This document shows positions 55,390 to 64,000 of a DNA stretch of 64,000 nucleotides, piece by piece (the first letter of the stretch is position 1; each line of letters opens with the position of its first letter). The stretch comes from Kosmotoga arenicorallina S304. Its GTDB lineage: Bacteria; Thermotogota; Thermotogae; Petrotogales; Kosmotogaceae. The DNA is taken from positions 62,001 to 126,000 of the forward strand of contig NZ_JFHK01000002.1 in the NCBI RefSeq assembly GCF_001636545.1, given 5' to 3'. The notes beneath the pieces are model-generated. The model was not told the DNA's origin and made no database searches. It saw only the letters and a list, made by a program, of their open reading frames with translations. A program made the translations under genes and the position numbers.

Positions 55390-55730
55390 AAACTGGAAAG
55401 TGAGACTATAAGCCGGATTCTGTCTTAGGTAGTCATCTATCTGGGAGATGCGTTCCCGCATCCCTCAAGCGTCCTACCCGGAAGGGGATTCGGCGGGCAT
55501 CCTCAAACCCTTCCTGCTTGGACTTGCTCCGGATGGGGGTTACCAAGCATCCGGGTCACCCCGGACCTGGTGGGCTCTTACCCCACCGTTCCACCCTTGC
55601 TTTTCAGCGGTCTTCATCTCTATGGCCCTTACCGGGGATCGCTCCCCCTGGGAATTACCCAGCATCCTTGCCCGTGGAGTCCGGACTTTCCTCGGCATGC
55701 GCCGCGACTACCCGTCTCACTTTCCAGTTT
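55390..55730 (-). ncRNA. rnpB: RNase P RNA (class A)
   Basis: The minus strand carries GAGGAAAGTCCGGACTCC near the 5' end, ACAGAATCCGGCTTAT near the 3' end, and the characteristic GGTAAGGGCC- and GAACGGTGGGGTAAG-like core. The ends pair in a 17-bp P1 helix (aaactggaaagtgagac with its perfect complement at 55714-55730), giving about 341 nt, similar to the Thermotoga RNA. The mature ends may be a few bases shorter. It lies between ygiQ and the next radical-SAM gene. Confidence 0.97.
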
Positions 55731-55736
55731 TATAAC
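55731..55736 (-). promoter_or_regulatory. Possible -10 of rnpB
   Basis: On the minus strand TATAAA directly precedes the P1 5' strand and follows the stop of the upstream radical-SAM gene. Transcription would start about where the mature RNA begins. No -35 is evident. Confidence 0.4.
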
Positions 55737-55739
55737 TTT

Positions 55740-56660
55740 CTATCTATTCAAATAATCATATTTTTTGCCTTGATAACTGTTTCTAAGCTCCATTTCCCTT
55801 TCAATTCTATTCAATATTTCGATTTTAGGTAAGCTCCAATTTCCAAAAACAGTCCCTTCATGAGGTGGATCAGCTACCAATCTATGGATGACGATTTCAG
55901 GATCAAGGTATTCCAGGAAATTTATAACTCTATCGATGAATTCATCTAATGATACAATTTCGATTTTACCGCTACTGAACAATATTTCAAGAGGGGTATT
56001 TTTTACCACATAGAGCGAATGCAGTTTAACTCCATCAATCTGTAAAGCGGATAACATTTTCGCAGTTTCTATAATATCCTCAAGGCTATCCCAAGGTAAA
56101 TTCAATATCACATGGGCAATTACTTCCAGATCGAATTTTTTCGCTCTTATAACCGCATCTACAAATTCAGCCAGAGTGTGCCCGCGATTAATTTTACGAA
56201 GAGTTCTGTAATTTGCCGTTTGCAATCCCAATTCAAGAAATACATCAACGCGTTTTTTGAAACCAGCTATAAGCTCCAGCACTTCATCTGGTACAAGATC
56301 CGGCCGTGTTGAAATATCTAAAATTACTACATCATCATGCAATGCGCTTGAATAGAGCTCTTTCAGTATTTCCAGTGGTGCATATGTGTTTGAATTTGCC
56401 TGAAAATACGCCATGAATTTTTTTATGCCCCTGCTTTTCAGTTTTTCCATTCGTTCTTTCATTTGCTCCTGAATGCTTAGATTTCTATTTACTGAAAAGC
56501 CGCTACCGGTTGCATCGCAATATATGCAACCCCCGGTAGCTAATGTGCCGTCCCTATTAGGACAGGTAAAACCTGCGTCTATTGGTAGTCGATAAACAGG
56601 TTCTCCGTAGCGTTTTTTAAGATATGATTTCAGGTCTTTATAACGCTTTTCACGATTCAA
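55740..56660 (-). CDS. Radical SAM protein of the YhcC/TIGR01212 type
   Basis: The 306-residue protein starts TTG 56660 and has CPNRDGTLATGGCIYC, the radical SAM cysteines (C-x(11-14)-C-x2-C form typical of YhcC). Also LELGLQTANYRTLRKINRGHT and the C-terminal WSLPKIEILNRIEREM. Function is unclear; some relatives are linked to tRNA or metabolism. It overlaps the lipoprotein gene by 11 bases. Confidence 0.9.
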   Translation of the reverse strand: MNREKRYKDLKSYLKKRYGEPVYRLPIDAGFTCPNRDGTLATGGCIYCDATGSGFSVNRNLSIQEQMKERMEKLKSRGIKKFMAYFQANSNTYAPLEILKELYSSALHDDVVILDISTRPDLVPDEVLELIAGFKKRVDVFLELGLQTANYRTLRKINRGHTLAEFVDAVIRAKKFDLEVIAHVILNLPWDSLEDIIETAKMLSALQIDGVKLHSLYVVKNTPLEILFSSGKIEIVSLDEFIDRVINFLEYLDPEIVIHRLVADPPHEGTVFGNWSLPKIEILNRIEREMELRNSYQGKKYDYLNR

Positions 56661-57144
56661 TAGATTTTTCCATCTCCTTTTTGTATTCTTTAAAGGTTTT
56701 CACGGTTTTCTTTACAGAATCCTTCTCCCCTCTAAAAACATATATCCATTTTCCTGAAAGCCATGATTCGATATAACCAGAGCCTGTGTTCCCGTTGAGT
56801 TCGCCGTATAAACCGGGAATGGCACTTAAAGCAACTTTAAGGTCATTAAAATTAAGCTGCCCCCAGCTATACCAGAAAGAGGATGCATTACCAGTTTTGT
56901 CGAACTTGATTATGTAGATTTCCACTGATTCGGTTCCTTTAGCAAGCCTTATGCTCAGCATAACCCCATTTTCTATAACCAAGTCGTCCAGCTTTCCATC
57001 AAGTTCTACTCGCGTTGACACAACCATATAGCCATCAGGGGCGAAACCGGCGAAATTTCCGGGCGAAAGTTCGCGATTTGTGCTACTACACGAAGTCAAA
57101 ACAAGAAGAAAAAGCAGCCCGATTACCCATTTGAATTTATTCAT
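56650..57144 (-). CDS. Small lipoprotein of unknown function
   Basis: The 164-residue protein starts MNKFKWVIGLLFLLVLTSC, a type II signal with lipobox LTSC (Cys19), so it is lipid-anchored outside the cytoplasm. The mature part has no domain I recognise (ELDGKLDDLVIENGVMLSIRL...). SD AAGGAGGA. Its start overlaps folK by four bases. Probably co-transcribed with folK and the radical-SAM genes. Confidence 0.75.
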   Translation of the reverse strand: MNKFKWVIGLLFLLVLTSCSSTNRELSPGNFAGFAPDGYMVVSTRVELDGKLDDLVIENGVMLSIRLAKGTESVEIYIIKFDKTGNASSFWYSWGQLNFNDLKVALSAIPGLYGELNGNTGSGYIESWLSGKWIYVFRGEKDSVKKTVKTFKEYKKEMEKSIES

Positions 57145-57683
57145 AAAATCCTCCTTTCAAAGCATGCACAGGCATTTTTGAAATCTTCTAAAAGGGATTC
57201 GGGCGTTTTAACTTGTCTCAATTTCTTTTGTGATAGGAGTTCAAGATACTTCCTATAAGGGATGCCTGTACCTGGTTCCGATATGTTCGGAGATATTTCC
57301 AACAATGGAACCAGAACAAAGGATCTGTTTTGCATATCATAATGAGGTAAAATTAGTCGCTCTGACTTATATTCCTCATTTCCAAAGAGTAGAATGTCGA
57401 TGTCTATGGTTCGCGGACCCCAACGTATTTCACGCTTTCGATGCAATTTTTTCTCAACCTGCATGACTATGTCCAGAAGTCTTTCTGGTGTTCCACTATA
57501 TCTATATTTCCCGACGCAATTGAGAAAAGCGGGTTGATCAGTTACACCATAAGGTTCTGTCTCATAAAGGCTTGATATATCAAGTAATTCAACCCCTTTT
57601 TCTTCAAGAGCGCACATGGCAGAAGCGATGTTTGCTACTTTATCACCGAGATTACTACCAAAGGCGAGATAAACAGTCTTCAT
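57141..57683 (-). CDS. folK: 6-hydroxymethyl-7,8-dihydropterin pyrophosphokinase
   Basis: The 180-residue folate enzyme has AFGSNLGDKVANIASA, ETEPYGVTDQPAFLNCV and RWGPRTIDIDILLFG, the conserved HPPK set. ATG 57683 has AGAGGA upstream; TTG 57689 is alternative. It overlaps the B12-binding radical-SAM gene by about 29 bases. folP and folE are not in the window. Confidence 0.95.
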   Translation of the reverse strand: MKTVYLAFGSNLGDKVANIASAMCALEEKGVELLDISSLYETEPYGVTDQPAFLNCVGKYRYSGTPERLLDIVMQVEKKLHRKREIRWGPRTIDIDILLFGNEEYKSERLILPHYDMQNRSFVLVPLLEISPNISEPGTGIPYRKYLELLSQKKLRQVKTPESLLEDFKNACACFERRIL

Positions 57684-59025
57684 CTTCAATCCTCTCTCTT
57701 ACCTTCCAGGCTTTTTCTTTCAACATCCTTAGTGATGTTGCAGTGATCCCTTCTGTCCACCAATAGGGGAGCAAAGAATTGTCCAGCATCAAAGGATCAA
57801 TGTTTTCAGGTAATTTTCCAGTCTCAACGAGTTCCCTCCATTGGGGAGTGCCCGGAATAGGTGTGAACTCATTTATAACGGGTATAATACCCAGTTCGTC
57901 GCATTTGTCTATTGCCCTTTCAACATCTTCGACACTTTGACCCGGAAGATTTGCTATAATATATGCGCTTATTTCGCTACCTGAAAAGCCTGCGAGCTTT
58001 AAATTTGAAACAGCTTTAACGAGGTCCATGTCAAAAACCTTTCCGCCTGTTTTTTCTTGAAGAACTGCATTGGATGTTTCATACCCCAGCTTTATGGTTT
58101 TGAAATTCACTTTCTTCATCAATTTTGCGGTTTCGACGTCTACAAGCCTTGCGTGCACTCCATTTGGTAAATGGTATCTTAGCTTAAGTTCTTTGCTGTC
58201 GAGAATTTTTAACAGCTCCCTGAAACCGGGACCTATTAGAATAGCATCATCAAAGAACACTATATCTTTGACACCTTTATTCAAATATAAGTTTTCTATT
58301 GTACCTGCTGTTTTTTCGGGGCTTCTCCGGGAGAAAGCATCCCACAATTTCCAGCTCATGCAATAATTGCAGTGGTAAGGACACCCTGTACTTGTAATTA
58401 ATACAGCATAACTCAAAAGATCATAATGTGAGTAGTCCGGGTCGAGTTCTTGAAGAAAGTTTTCCTTCAATGAAGCTTCAATGCCCAAAAATTTAAGAGC
58501 GTTGCTCACAGGTAAAATTCCCGTGCCCGGGCTTATAAAATCAGCGCCTGAATGGGATAAGGCATGTCCAGGAAGAATTGATGCGTAAACCCCACCAAGA
58601 ACAACTGGTTTATCAGGTAGCTCTTCTTTTATTACTTGTATCGTATCACGTACTCCGTAATGCCAGTAAGTCATCATTGAAGTCACAAATACAGCGTCAA
58701 ACCCTCGATATTTCTGCAATTTTTTCCGAAATAGAATTTCAGGAAATCCATATCTTTTAAACTTGCGGGGTATGTTCTTTAAACAATCAGGTTTTTCAAT
58801 AACCTCGCTATGAAAATTTCCCGTACCATAATATTTATCCTCTGACTTTTTCCCCGTGAAAGATTCCAGCTCTTTATCGTGTCTATCAAGCAGATCAATA
58901 AGAGCGGTTTCGATTCCACCTTCTTTCAAAATCGAAGATATATACAAAAGGCCCAGAGGTTTTAACCAAAAATCATATGCAGCTACATCTTCAATCCATG
59001 GATTTATTAGCAATATCTTCTTCAA
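57655..59025 (-). CDS. B12-binding domain radical SAM protein
   Basis: The 456-residue protein has an N-terminal Rossmann-like B12-type region (ILLINPWIEDVAAYDFWLKPLGLLYISSIL ... VVLGGVYASILPGHAL) and a radical SAM core with CPYHCNYC near residue 218. The B12 fold lacks the classic DxHxxG; cofactor binding is unproven. Function unknown. It starts TTG 59025 and overlaps coaX by 35 bases. Confidence 0.85.
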   Translation of the reverse strand: MKKILLINPWIEDVAAYDFWLKPLGLLYISSILKEGGIETALIDLLDRHDKELESFTGKKSEDKYYGTGNFHSEVIEKPDCLKNIPRKFKRYGFPEILFRKKLQKYRGFDAVFVTSMMTYWHYGVRDTIQVIKEELPDKPVVLGGVYASILPGHALSHSGADFISPGTGILPVSNALKFLGIEASLKENFLQELDPDYSHYDLLSYAVLITSTGCPYHCNYCMSWKLWDAFSRRSPEKTAGTIENLYLNKGVKDIVFFDDAILIGPGFRELLKILDSKELKLRYHLPNGVHARLVDVETAKLMKKVNFKTIKLGYETSNAVLQEKTGGKVFDMDLVKAVSNLKLAGFSGSEISAYIIANLPGQSVEDVERAIDKCDELGIIPVINEFTPIPGTPQWRELVETGKLPENIDPLMLDNSLLPYWWTEGITATSLRMLKEKAWKVRERIEDEDCLSRLW

Positions 59026-59788
59026 GATTCCTCACCCGTTTGCAAAATTCTTTAATTCCTTTAAGTGTCAACTCAGCATTTATGAAATCAAAGAAACCAT
59101 CTCTTTTATCGAAAAGCCTTGCATATCCTCCGGTGGCTACAACTACTGGTTTTACAGGATAGTATTTGATAATCTGTGAAACGAGACTTTGCAAACCAAA
59201 AAAGGTGGTGTTGATTATTCCGATTCTGATGTTGTCACCAGTATTTCTGCCAATAGGATTTTCGACAAAATGAAGTTCTACCTGCGGGAGCTTTGCGGTG
59301 CCAGAAAAAAGCGCTTTCATGGAAACATACGGTCCGGGGATAATAGCCCCGCCAAGAAAAGCACTGTCTTTAAGTACATCAATAGTTATCGCCGTTCCCA
59401 CATCAATAATAATTACATTATCACCATAAAAGCTCTTTGCGCCAAGGATATTGGCAACTCTATCCGCACCAATTTCCGGAGGGAAATCGACATCCCATTT
59501 CACGCCTATATTTTCAAGGGCAGAAACAAACAGTGCATTCTTGTTGATGTATTTCTCTGCAAAATACTTGAAAGAGCTGTTTACCGAGGGTACAACGGAA
59601 GCTACACACAGGTCAGTAATTCCCTCGACAGTACTGCCATTCCTGTTCAGGAATTCTTTGACCATTATGTATATCTCATCTTCGGTTCCCAATCTTACAG
59701 TAGAAATCCTCCATTTTGCTTTCAATGCATCTCCATCCCAGAGGCCAAAAACTGTATTGGTGTTTCCAACATCAACAAGAAGCTCCAT
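58991..59788 (-). CDS. coaX: Type III pantothenate kinase
   Basis: The 265-residue enzyme phosphorylates pantothenate, the first CoA step, and is usually potassium dependent. It has DVGNTNTVFGLWDG, PPEIGADRVANILGAK, IIDVGTAITIDVL with GGAIIPG, and VVATGGYARLF, all CoaX motifs. SD GGGAGGG lies before the ATG. Confidence 0.95.
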   Translation of the reverse strand: MELLVDVGNTNTVFGLWDGDALKAKWRISTVRLGTEDEIYIMVKEFLNRNGSTVEGITDLCVASVVPSVNSSFKYFAEKYINKNALFVSALENIGVKWDVDFPPEIGADRVANILGAKSFYGDNVIIIDVGTAITIDVLKDSAFLGGAIIPGPYVSMKALFSGTAKLPQVELHFVENPIGRNTGDNIRIGIINTTFFGLQSLVSQIIKYYPVKPVVVATGGYARLFDKRDGFFDFINAELTLKGIKEFCKRVRNLEEDIANKSMD

Positions 59789-59848
59789 AAGAATCCCTCC
59801 CGGTAAATGCTATCACCTTTTTTCATACTCTTCCATGCAAAAATATTA

Positions 59849-59872
59849 CAAAAAAGACGCCTGAGGCGTCTT
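59849..59872 (-). terminator. Terminator after the GNAT gene
   Basis: On the minus strand an 8-bp stem AAGACGCC / GGCGTCTT with loop TCA is followed by TTTTTTG. It separates the S9 peptidase-GNAT unit from coaX. Confidence 0.85.
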
Positions 59873-60897
59873 CAAATACGTGGGGGCCAGATGATGGGTT
59901 TTAGAGTTTTCTTGCTTCTTGCTCTGTCGATAAGGGCAATTTTGAAAGGTAACGTGAATTTTAAGGTACCCAGGATACTCCTGATTTTTGATAACTCACT
60001 ATCTTCGGCGAAATTTAACAACATCACATTTTCTTTCCAGGCTAATTTATGAATAGCCTTTAACAGGTATTTACCGTCTTTTGAGTTTTCATAGTCAAGA
60101 AAAATGACATTCCACGAATGAATCGGTTCGTTGAGAGCTGGAATCCTTACAAAGGGAAAAAGTTTCGTGACCAAAGCCGCTAAATCTCTGAACAGCCTTA
60201 ATCCTATCGGTAGCCTCGTAATTTTTACATCAAATTCTCCCAAAGTGTCCCAGATAATAGCCGTGGCAGTTCTATATTTCGCGAGCTTAATTTTACCTTC
60301 AGCAATGAGTTTTGGAAAGAAATTTTTCCCGAGATCAAGGGGTACAAGGTCGTAATCATTCTTTTTCTCATCATAATAATTTTGCAGAACCTGTGGGTCC
60401 GGGTTTTCATCTATATTAATTCCTTTTATATTACCTTTTCTAACAACAGGGACAGTATAAAAATTCAATACTCTTGCGGGTTCAAATTTCATATGCCTTA
60501 AAATTTTGACTGAATTTATATTATCAGCTTTTACTGATCCAAATCCAAATTCCACATCTGAATTTTCAAGAATATCACTCATTTTTTGAATCACAGCTTT
60601 TAGCCAGCGAGCAACACGCATGCGATATTTTGGATTGGTTCTCAAACCATACATGTAAGCGCCTCGTTGTTTCCTGCCTTCAAGCCAGTAATCGGCGTAC
60701 CCCGAACCTACGCATCCAATGATATCGCCACTCTCTTCGTCCTCAGCCACAAGCATAAATCCATCTTCAAAGTGGTTCATTTTCTCAAAAAAATCCTTCC
60801 TTTCAGAAGCAAACCAGATGCTGCCTTCCTGAGAAGAAGTTCTTTCGATTTCAAGAAGTTTTTCATTATCCTGGGGTTGTGCCTGCCTTACTATCAT
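59872..60897 (-). CDS. GNAT-family acetyltransferase, long form
   Basis: The 341-residue protein has an N-terminal GNAT domain (about 1-150: MIVRQAQPQDNEKLLEIE ... YGLRTNPKYRMRVARWLKAVI) with the R/Q-x-x-G/A region near residue 90 in a divergent form (RMRVARWL). A second half (190-340) may be another acetyltransferase-like domain (WNVIFLDYENSKDGKYLL). Substrate unknown. It overlaps the S9 peptidase gene by four bases. Confidence 0.75.
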   Translation of the reverse strand: MIVRQAQPQDNEKLLEIERTSSQEGSIWFASERKDFFEKMNHFEDGFMLVAEDEESGDIIGCVGSGYADYWLEGRKQRGAYMYGLRTNPKYRMRVARWLKAVIQKMSDILENSDVEFGFGSVKADNINSVKILRHMKFEPARVLNFYTVPVVRKGNIKGINIDENPDPQVLQNYYDEKKNDYDLVPLDLGKNFFPKLIAEGKIKLAKYRTATAIIWDTLGEFDVKITRLPIGLRLFRDLAALVTKLFPFVRIPALNEPIHSWNVIFLDYENSKDGKYLLKAIHKLAWKENVMLLNFAEDSELSKIRSILGTLKFTLPFKIALIDRARSKKTLKPIIWPPRI

Positions 60898-62840
60898 TCA
60901 TTTTCACCTCTTTTTAGATACTCTCTGAACCAGCTGAGTATTGCTTTAAGCCTTTTTTCCCTATGCACCGGGGATCCGCTTCGTGACAGTTCATGATTTT
61001 CCCGGGGGAAAAGCATCATTTTAGTGGTTTTCCCCAGGCGCCTTAGCGCCGTGAAGAATTGCATGGCTTCGGGAACCCAGCATCTGTAATCTTCAAGAGA
61101 ATGAATTAAGAGCAAAGGAGTTTCAACATTAGAAACATATGTAAGGGGAGACTGCCTTATGTAGGCTTCAAGGTCTTCCCAGAAAGGTTTTGACAAACCG
61201 ATTTGATCTTCTGCAAAGAAATATCCTATATCAGTTGTTCCATAAAAAGATACGAAATTTGATATGGAACGCTGAGTAATCGCTGCTTTGAAAATGTCCG
61301 TATGGCCGACAATCCAGTTTGTCATAAATCCACCATAAGAACCACCTGTAACTCCAAGATTCTCTGAATCAATAAAAGGAAATTCATTAACCGCATATTC
61401 TACTACTTCCATGATGTCCATGAAATCGCGTTCACCATAATGCCCTCTGATATCAGCAAATTCGCTGCTATAACCATGGCTTCCGCGGGGATTGCAATAA
61501 ATAACAGCAAATCCATCGGCGGCAAGCATTTGAAATTCATGAAGATAAGCGTTTCCATAAGCCGTTTTGGGACCGCCATGAATTTCAAGGATTGCGGGAT
61601 ATTTTTTATCAGCCCTGAAATCTGGCGGTTTCAGAATCCAGGCGTCGATTTCTTTTCCATCAGAAGCGGTTACCCTGAACATTTCTGGATATGAAACAAT
61701 ATAGCCATTGATCCACCGGTTAAATGATGTGAGCTTTCTGGCTTTTCCATTTGAGTTTTTATAAATCTCAAGGGGTTTTGAGGGACTTGAAGCAGTAAAA
61801 ATCAAATCTTCCTTCTCGGAAATATCAAAAGTGTCAATACTGCCCTGTATATCCAGAACATCTGTTATATGCCCTGCGCTATCGATTTTTTTAAGCAGGA
61901 CTTTGAATCTTTCTGTAACAAGGAAATAAAAAGAATCCTTTACAACCTTGAACTGGCGTCCTCCTACTCCCCTAACATCGCTGTTGAGGGCATTGAATAT
62001 CGGGATATCATAATCCTTGGTTAAAGGAATGAATTGTCCATCCAATGTAGCAAGCGCTATAAAGGGATTATTTGAAAAGGCTCTGGCAGCTTCTATGGCA
62101 ATGACAAAGAGTTCGCTGTTGTTCTTCCACCTTGCAGCTGCAATACTTATTCCCTCAGGTGATAATCTTGTTCTTTTCCCTTCTGAAACATGGTAAAGCG
62201 TTGACATTACAGGGTCAACCTCAGGATTATCCTTTACGATAGTTACATAAGAGGTTCCGTCGGGAGAAAACATCACATCAACAACATCAGCGGAAGCTTC
62301 TTCGGCAAGTTGAGTGACTCTTCTCCTTTTTGTGTCAAAAACAAATGCCTTCCTTTTTTTCCCTTCTGTAAAGCCTTTGCCGTTGGATAAGAAAGGTATG
62401 CTTTCAATCTCATACACCTTTTTCTCATCATCTTCTTTGACCTTTTTTTGAGTACAGCCGGTATATGAGACAAAGGATATTTTGTCCTTTCCAGCCCATC
62501 TCAGATTTGAAAGGGGTTCAAAAAATTCCTGCATCTTCTCGGCTTCACCACCATCAAAGGGCAATGAATAAAGGAAGGTTCCTCCTGATTTCTCTCTTCT
62601 GGACAAAAAAAACAACCTTTCGCCATCAGGGCTGATAACTGGTGAAAAGTCGTTATTGCCATAAGTCAACTGCCTGAGATTTCTGCCATTTAATCCTTGA
62701 ATCCAGATGTTGCTTCTGTATCTATTCCTCTTCTTGTCGATATCTTTCCTGACAAAAAGAAATGCCTCTTTCAGAGGTATGAAGTGGAGTTCTCCTACAC
62801 TGACGTATTTGTAAATATCCCATGGTTTTATAGTTTTCAT
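60894..62840 (-). CDS. S9 family serine peptidase (acylaminoacyl-peptidase type)
   Basis: The 648-residue protein has an N-terminal beta-propeller (about 20-400, repeats such as PVISPDGERLFFLS and FSPDGTSYVTIV) and an alpha/beta hydrolase domain with GGSYGGFMTNW (catalytic Ser), HSLEDYRCW (Asp) and RENHELSR (His). It cuts small peptides in the cytosol. SD AAGGAGGG precedes the ATG; the GNAT gene follows in the same unit. Confidence 0.93.
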   Translation of the reverse strand: MKTIKPWDIYKYVSVGELHFIPLKEAFLFVRKDIDKKRNRYRSNIWIQGLNGRNLRQLTYGNNDFSPVISPDGERLFFLSRREKSGGTFLYSLPFDGGEAEKMQEFFEPLSNLRWAGKDKISFVSYTGCTQKKVKEDDEKKVYEIESIPFLSNGKGFTEGKKRKAFVFDTKRRRVTQLAEEASADVVDVMFSPDGTSYVTIVKDNPEVDPVMSTLYHVSEGKRTRLSPEGISIAAARWKNNSELFVIAIEAARAFSNNPFIALATLDGQFIPLTKDYDIPIFNALNSDVRGVGGRQFKVVKDSFYFLVTERFKVLLKKIDSAGHITDVLDIQGSIDTFDISEKEDLIFTASSPSKPLEIYKNSNGKARKLTSFNRWINGYIVSYPEMFRVTASDGKEIDAWILKPPDFRADKKYPAILEIHGGPKTAYGNAYLHEFQMLAADGFAVIYCNPRGSHGYSSEFADIRGHYGERDFMDIMEVVEYAVNEFPFIDSENLGVTGGSYGGFMTNWIVGHTDIFKAAITQRSISNFVSFYGTTDIGYFFAEDQIGLSKPFWEDLEAYIRQSPLTYVSNVETPLLLIHSLEDYRCWVPEAMQFFTALRRLGKTTKMMLFPRENHELSRSGSPVHREKRLKAILSWFREYLKRGENE

Positions 62841-62871
62841 GCCATCCCTCCTTGATTTATTTTATCATCAA

Positions 62872-62900
62872 TTGATATTTTCCATATCTTGCTTTATAAA
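62872..62900 (+). promoter_or_regulatory. Promoter of the UvrD-type helicase gene
   Basis: TTGATA at 62872-62877 and TATAAA at 62895-62900 with exactly 17 bp between, 64 nt before the helicase ATG. Good spacing and near-consensus. Confidence 0.7.
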
Positions 62901-62964
62901 AATAGAAACATATATCGAATCATTAACTCGCTTTCGCCATAAAAAGATGTGATAGAATTTGAAC

Positions 62965-64000
62965 ATGAAGGAAAAAGCCAGAAAGTATAAGCTCAAACCT
63001 AATCCCGTTCCAGAATTTATCAGTGGTGCCTTGGATCCAGAACAACTCGATGCAGTTCTTAATTCTTCTGGAAGAACACTGATTATTGCAGGACCAGGAT
63101 CTGGAAAAACAAGGGTAATAACCTATAAAATTGCGCATTTAGTGGCTTCCGGCATAAAGCCTGAAAATATCTTGCTTGTGACATTTACCCGTGCTGCTTC
63201 AAGAGAAATGATAGAAAGAGCCCGAAGGGCAAGCGGTTCTGATCTGAAAGGCATGCTTGCTGGAACTTTTCATCATATTAGCAATTATTTTCTGCGAAAA
63301 TATTCAAACCGCATTGACATTAATTCCAATTTCACGATTCTTGATAGAGAAGATGCAAAAGACCTCATAAAGCATTGCCGTTCCCAGCTTTTAGAAGAAA
63401 CGGGAAAAAAGAATTCTTCTATCCTTCCAAGTGCCGGGGTACTTCAATCTATTTACTCCTATGCAGTTAACTGTGGCCTTTCGCTCAGGGAGTCGATAGT
63501 TCATCAAAACAGGAAATTTCTTGGGGTCGAAGAATATATAGAAGAAATCTGGAAACGATATACCATCTTGAAAAGCGAAAACAACTCGTTGGATTACGAT
63601 GACCTGTTGATAAAAGCCCTCCAATTGTTCGAAAGCAACCCCGAAGCACTTGAAATCGAATCAATGAGATTTAGATGGATTCTTGTGGATGAATTTCAGG
63701 ACACGAATATCCTCCAGTACAAGCTTATAGAGCTGTTATCCGGCGTGCATGGAAACCTTGTTGTCGTGGGAGATGATGCCCAATCGATTTATTCTTTTAG
63801 GGGTGCAAGATTTGAGAATGTATTTGACTTTCTGAAAGCCCCGGATACAAAGACTTTCAAGATTCAAACAAATTACCGATCAACCCCCGAAATAGTCCGT
63901 CTTATAAACAACATCATTCCATCAAGCGCCATTGAGAAGAGCTTGAAGGCAGTTAGAAATCCAGGCCCGATGCCTGTTATCGCAGAAACCTGGGATAACA
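62965..64000 (+). CDS. UvrD/PcrA-type superfamily 1 helicase, C-terminus cut off
   Basis: Runs off the window with about 345 residues seen. AGPGSGKT (Walker A, residues 42-49), VTFTRAASREM (motif Ia), LVDEFQDTN (motif II), GDDAQSIYSFRGA (motif III) and TNYRSTPEI (motif IV) are all present. It unwinds DNA in repair or replication restart. The ATG at 62965 has a weak SD (GTGATAG). It may be UvrD, PcrA or a Rep-like helicase. Confidence 0.92.
   Translation, partial: MKEKARKYKLKPNPVPEFISGALDPEQLDAVLNSSGRTLIIAGPGSGKTRVITYKIAHLVASGIKPENILLVTFTRAASREMIERARRASGSDLKGMLAGTFHHISNYFLRKYSNRIDINSNFTILDREDAKDLIKHCRSQLLEETGKKNSSILPSAGVLQSIYSYAVNCGLSLRESIVHQNRKFLGVEEYIEEIWKRYTILKSENNSLDYDDLLIKALQLFESNPEALEIESMRFRWILVDEFQDTNILQYKLIELLSGVHGNLVVVGDDAQSIYSFRGARFENVFDFLKAPDTKTFKIQTNYRSTPEIVRLINNIIPSSAIEKSLKAVRNPGPMPVIAETWDN

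Overview
This window looks like a piece of a Thermotogota chromosome. My best guess is the Kosmotoga/Mesotoga branch, from overall gene content, moderate GC, AGGAGG-type ribosome binding sites and the overlapping pgk/tpi arrangement known from Thermotoga maritima. Genus is inference only; no 16S rRNA is present. The window is densely packed with core housekeeping genes. I see no insertion sequences, prophage or CRISPR array.

Layout. 1-7.2 kb (minus): a truncated M28-type aminopeptidase, a geranylgeranyl-reductase-family flavoprotein, an MFS transporter, a membrane-anchored coiled-coil protein, a methyltransferase and a large GGDEF protein. 7.6-12.5 kb (plus): dnaX, ybaB, gap, pgk and tpi; pgk and tpi overlap in different frames at a classic -1 slippery site. 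12.55-20.2 kb (plus): one promoter followed by ten tightly spaced genes (small coiled coil, zapA, murI, rapZ, whiA, nrdR, greA, lysS, yqeY, glmL), then tRNA-Gly(CCC) with its own promoter and terminator. 20.35-25.8 kb (minus): a short GGDEF protein with a ribbon-helix-helix tail and a palindrome in its promoter, then the punA-leuS-membrane protein-DHFR operon. 25.9-34.5 kb (plus): proS-ftsY-rrf2-coaD, tsf, pyrH, eno, sdaAB-sdaAA-HAD. 34.5-39.2 kb (minus): ispD, DUF1015, ybeY, a short pgpH-type HD phosphodiesterase, phoH. 39.3-41.5 kb: degV and a sigma-54-type AAA+ regulator. 41.7-44.7 kb (plus): sugar ABC binding protein and two permeases without an ATPase. 44.8-47.2 kb: a three-gene prepilin-like cluster. 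47.2-53.7 kb: acetamidase/formamidase (minus) and a complete five-gene oligopeptide ABC transporter (plus). 53.7-62.8 kb (minus): ygiQ, RNase P RNA, two further radical-SAM genes, a lipoprotein, folK, coaX, a GNAT protein and an S9 peptidase. 62.97 kb to the edge: the start of a UvrD/PcrA-type helicase.

How they fit together. Lower glycolysis is represented by gap, pgk, tpi and eno; uptake by sugar and peptide ABC systems; amino-acid catabolism by serine dehydratase, peptidases and possibly a B12 mutase partner (glmL). CoA synthesis has coaX and coaD, and folate has folK and a DHFR-like gene. Nucleotide signalling is prominent: two GGDEF proteins, one putative c-di-AMP phosphodiesterase and RapZ.

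The two items most worth following are the pgk-tpi programmed frameshift, where tpi has no usable start codon of its own, and the GGDEF-RHH fusion with an 18-bp perfect palindrome in its promoter region, a candidate self-regulating nucleotide-responsive transcription factor.
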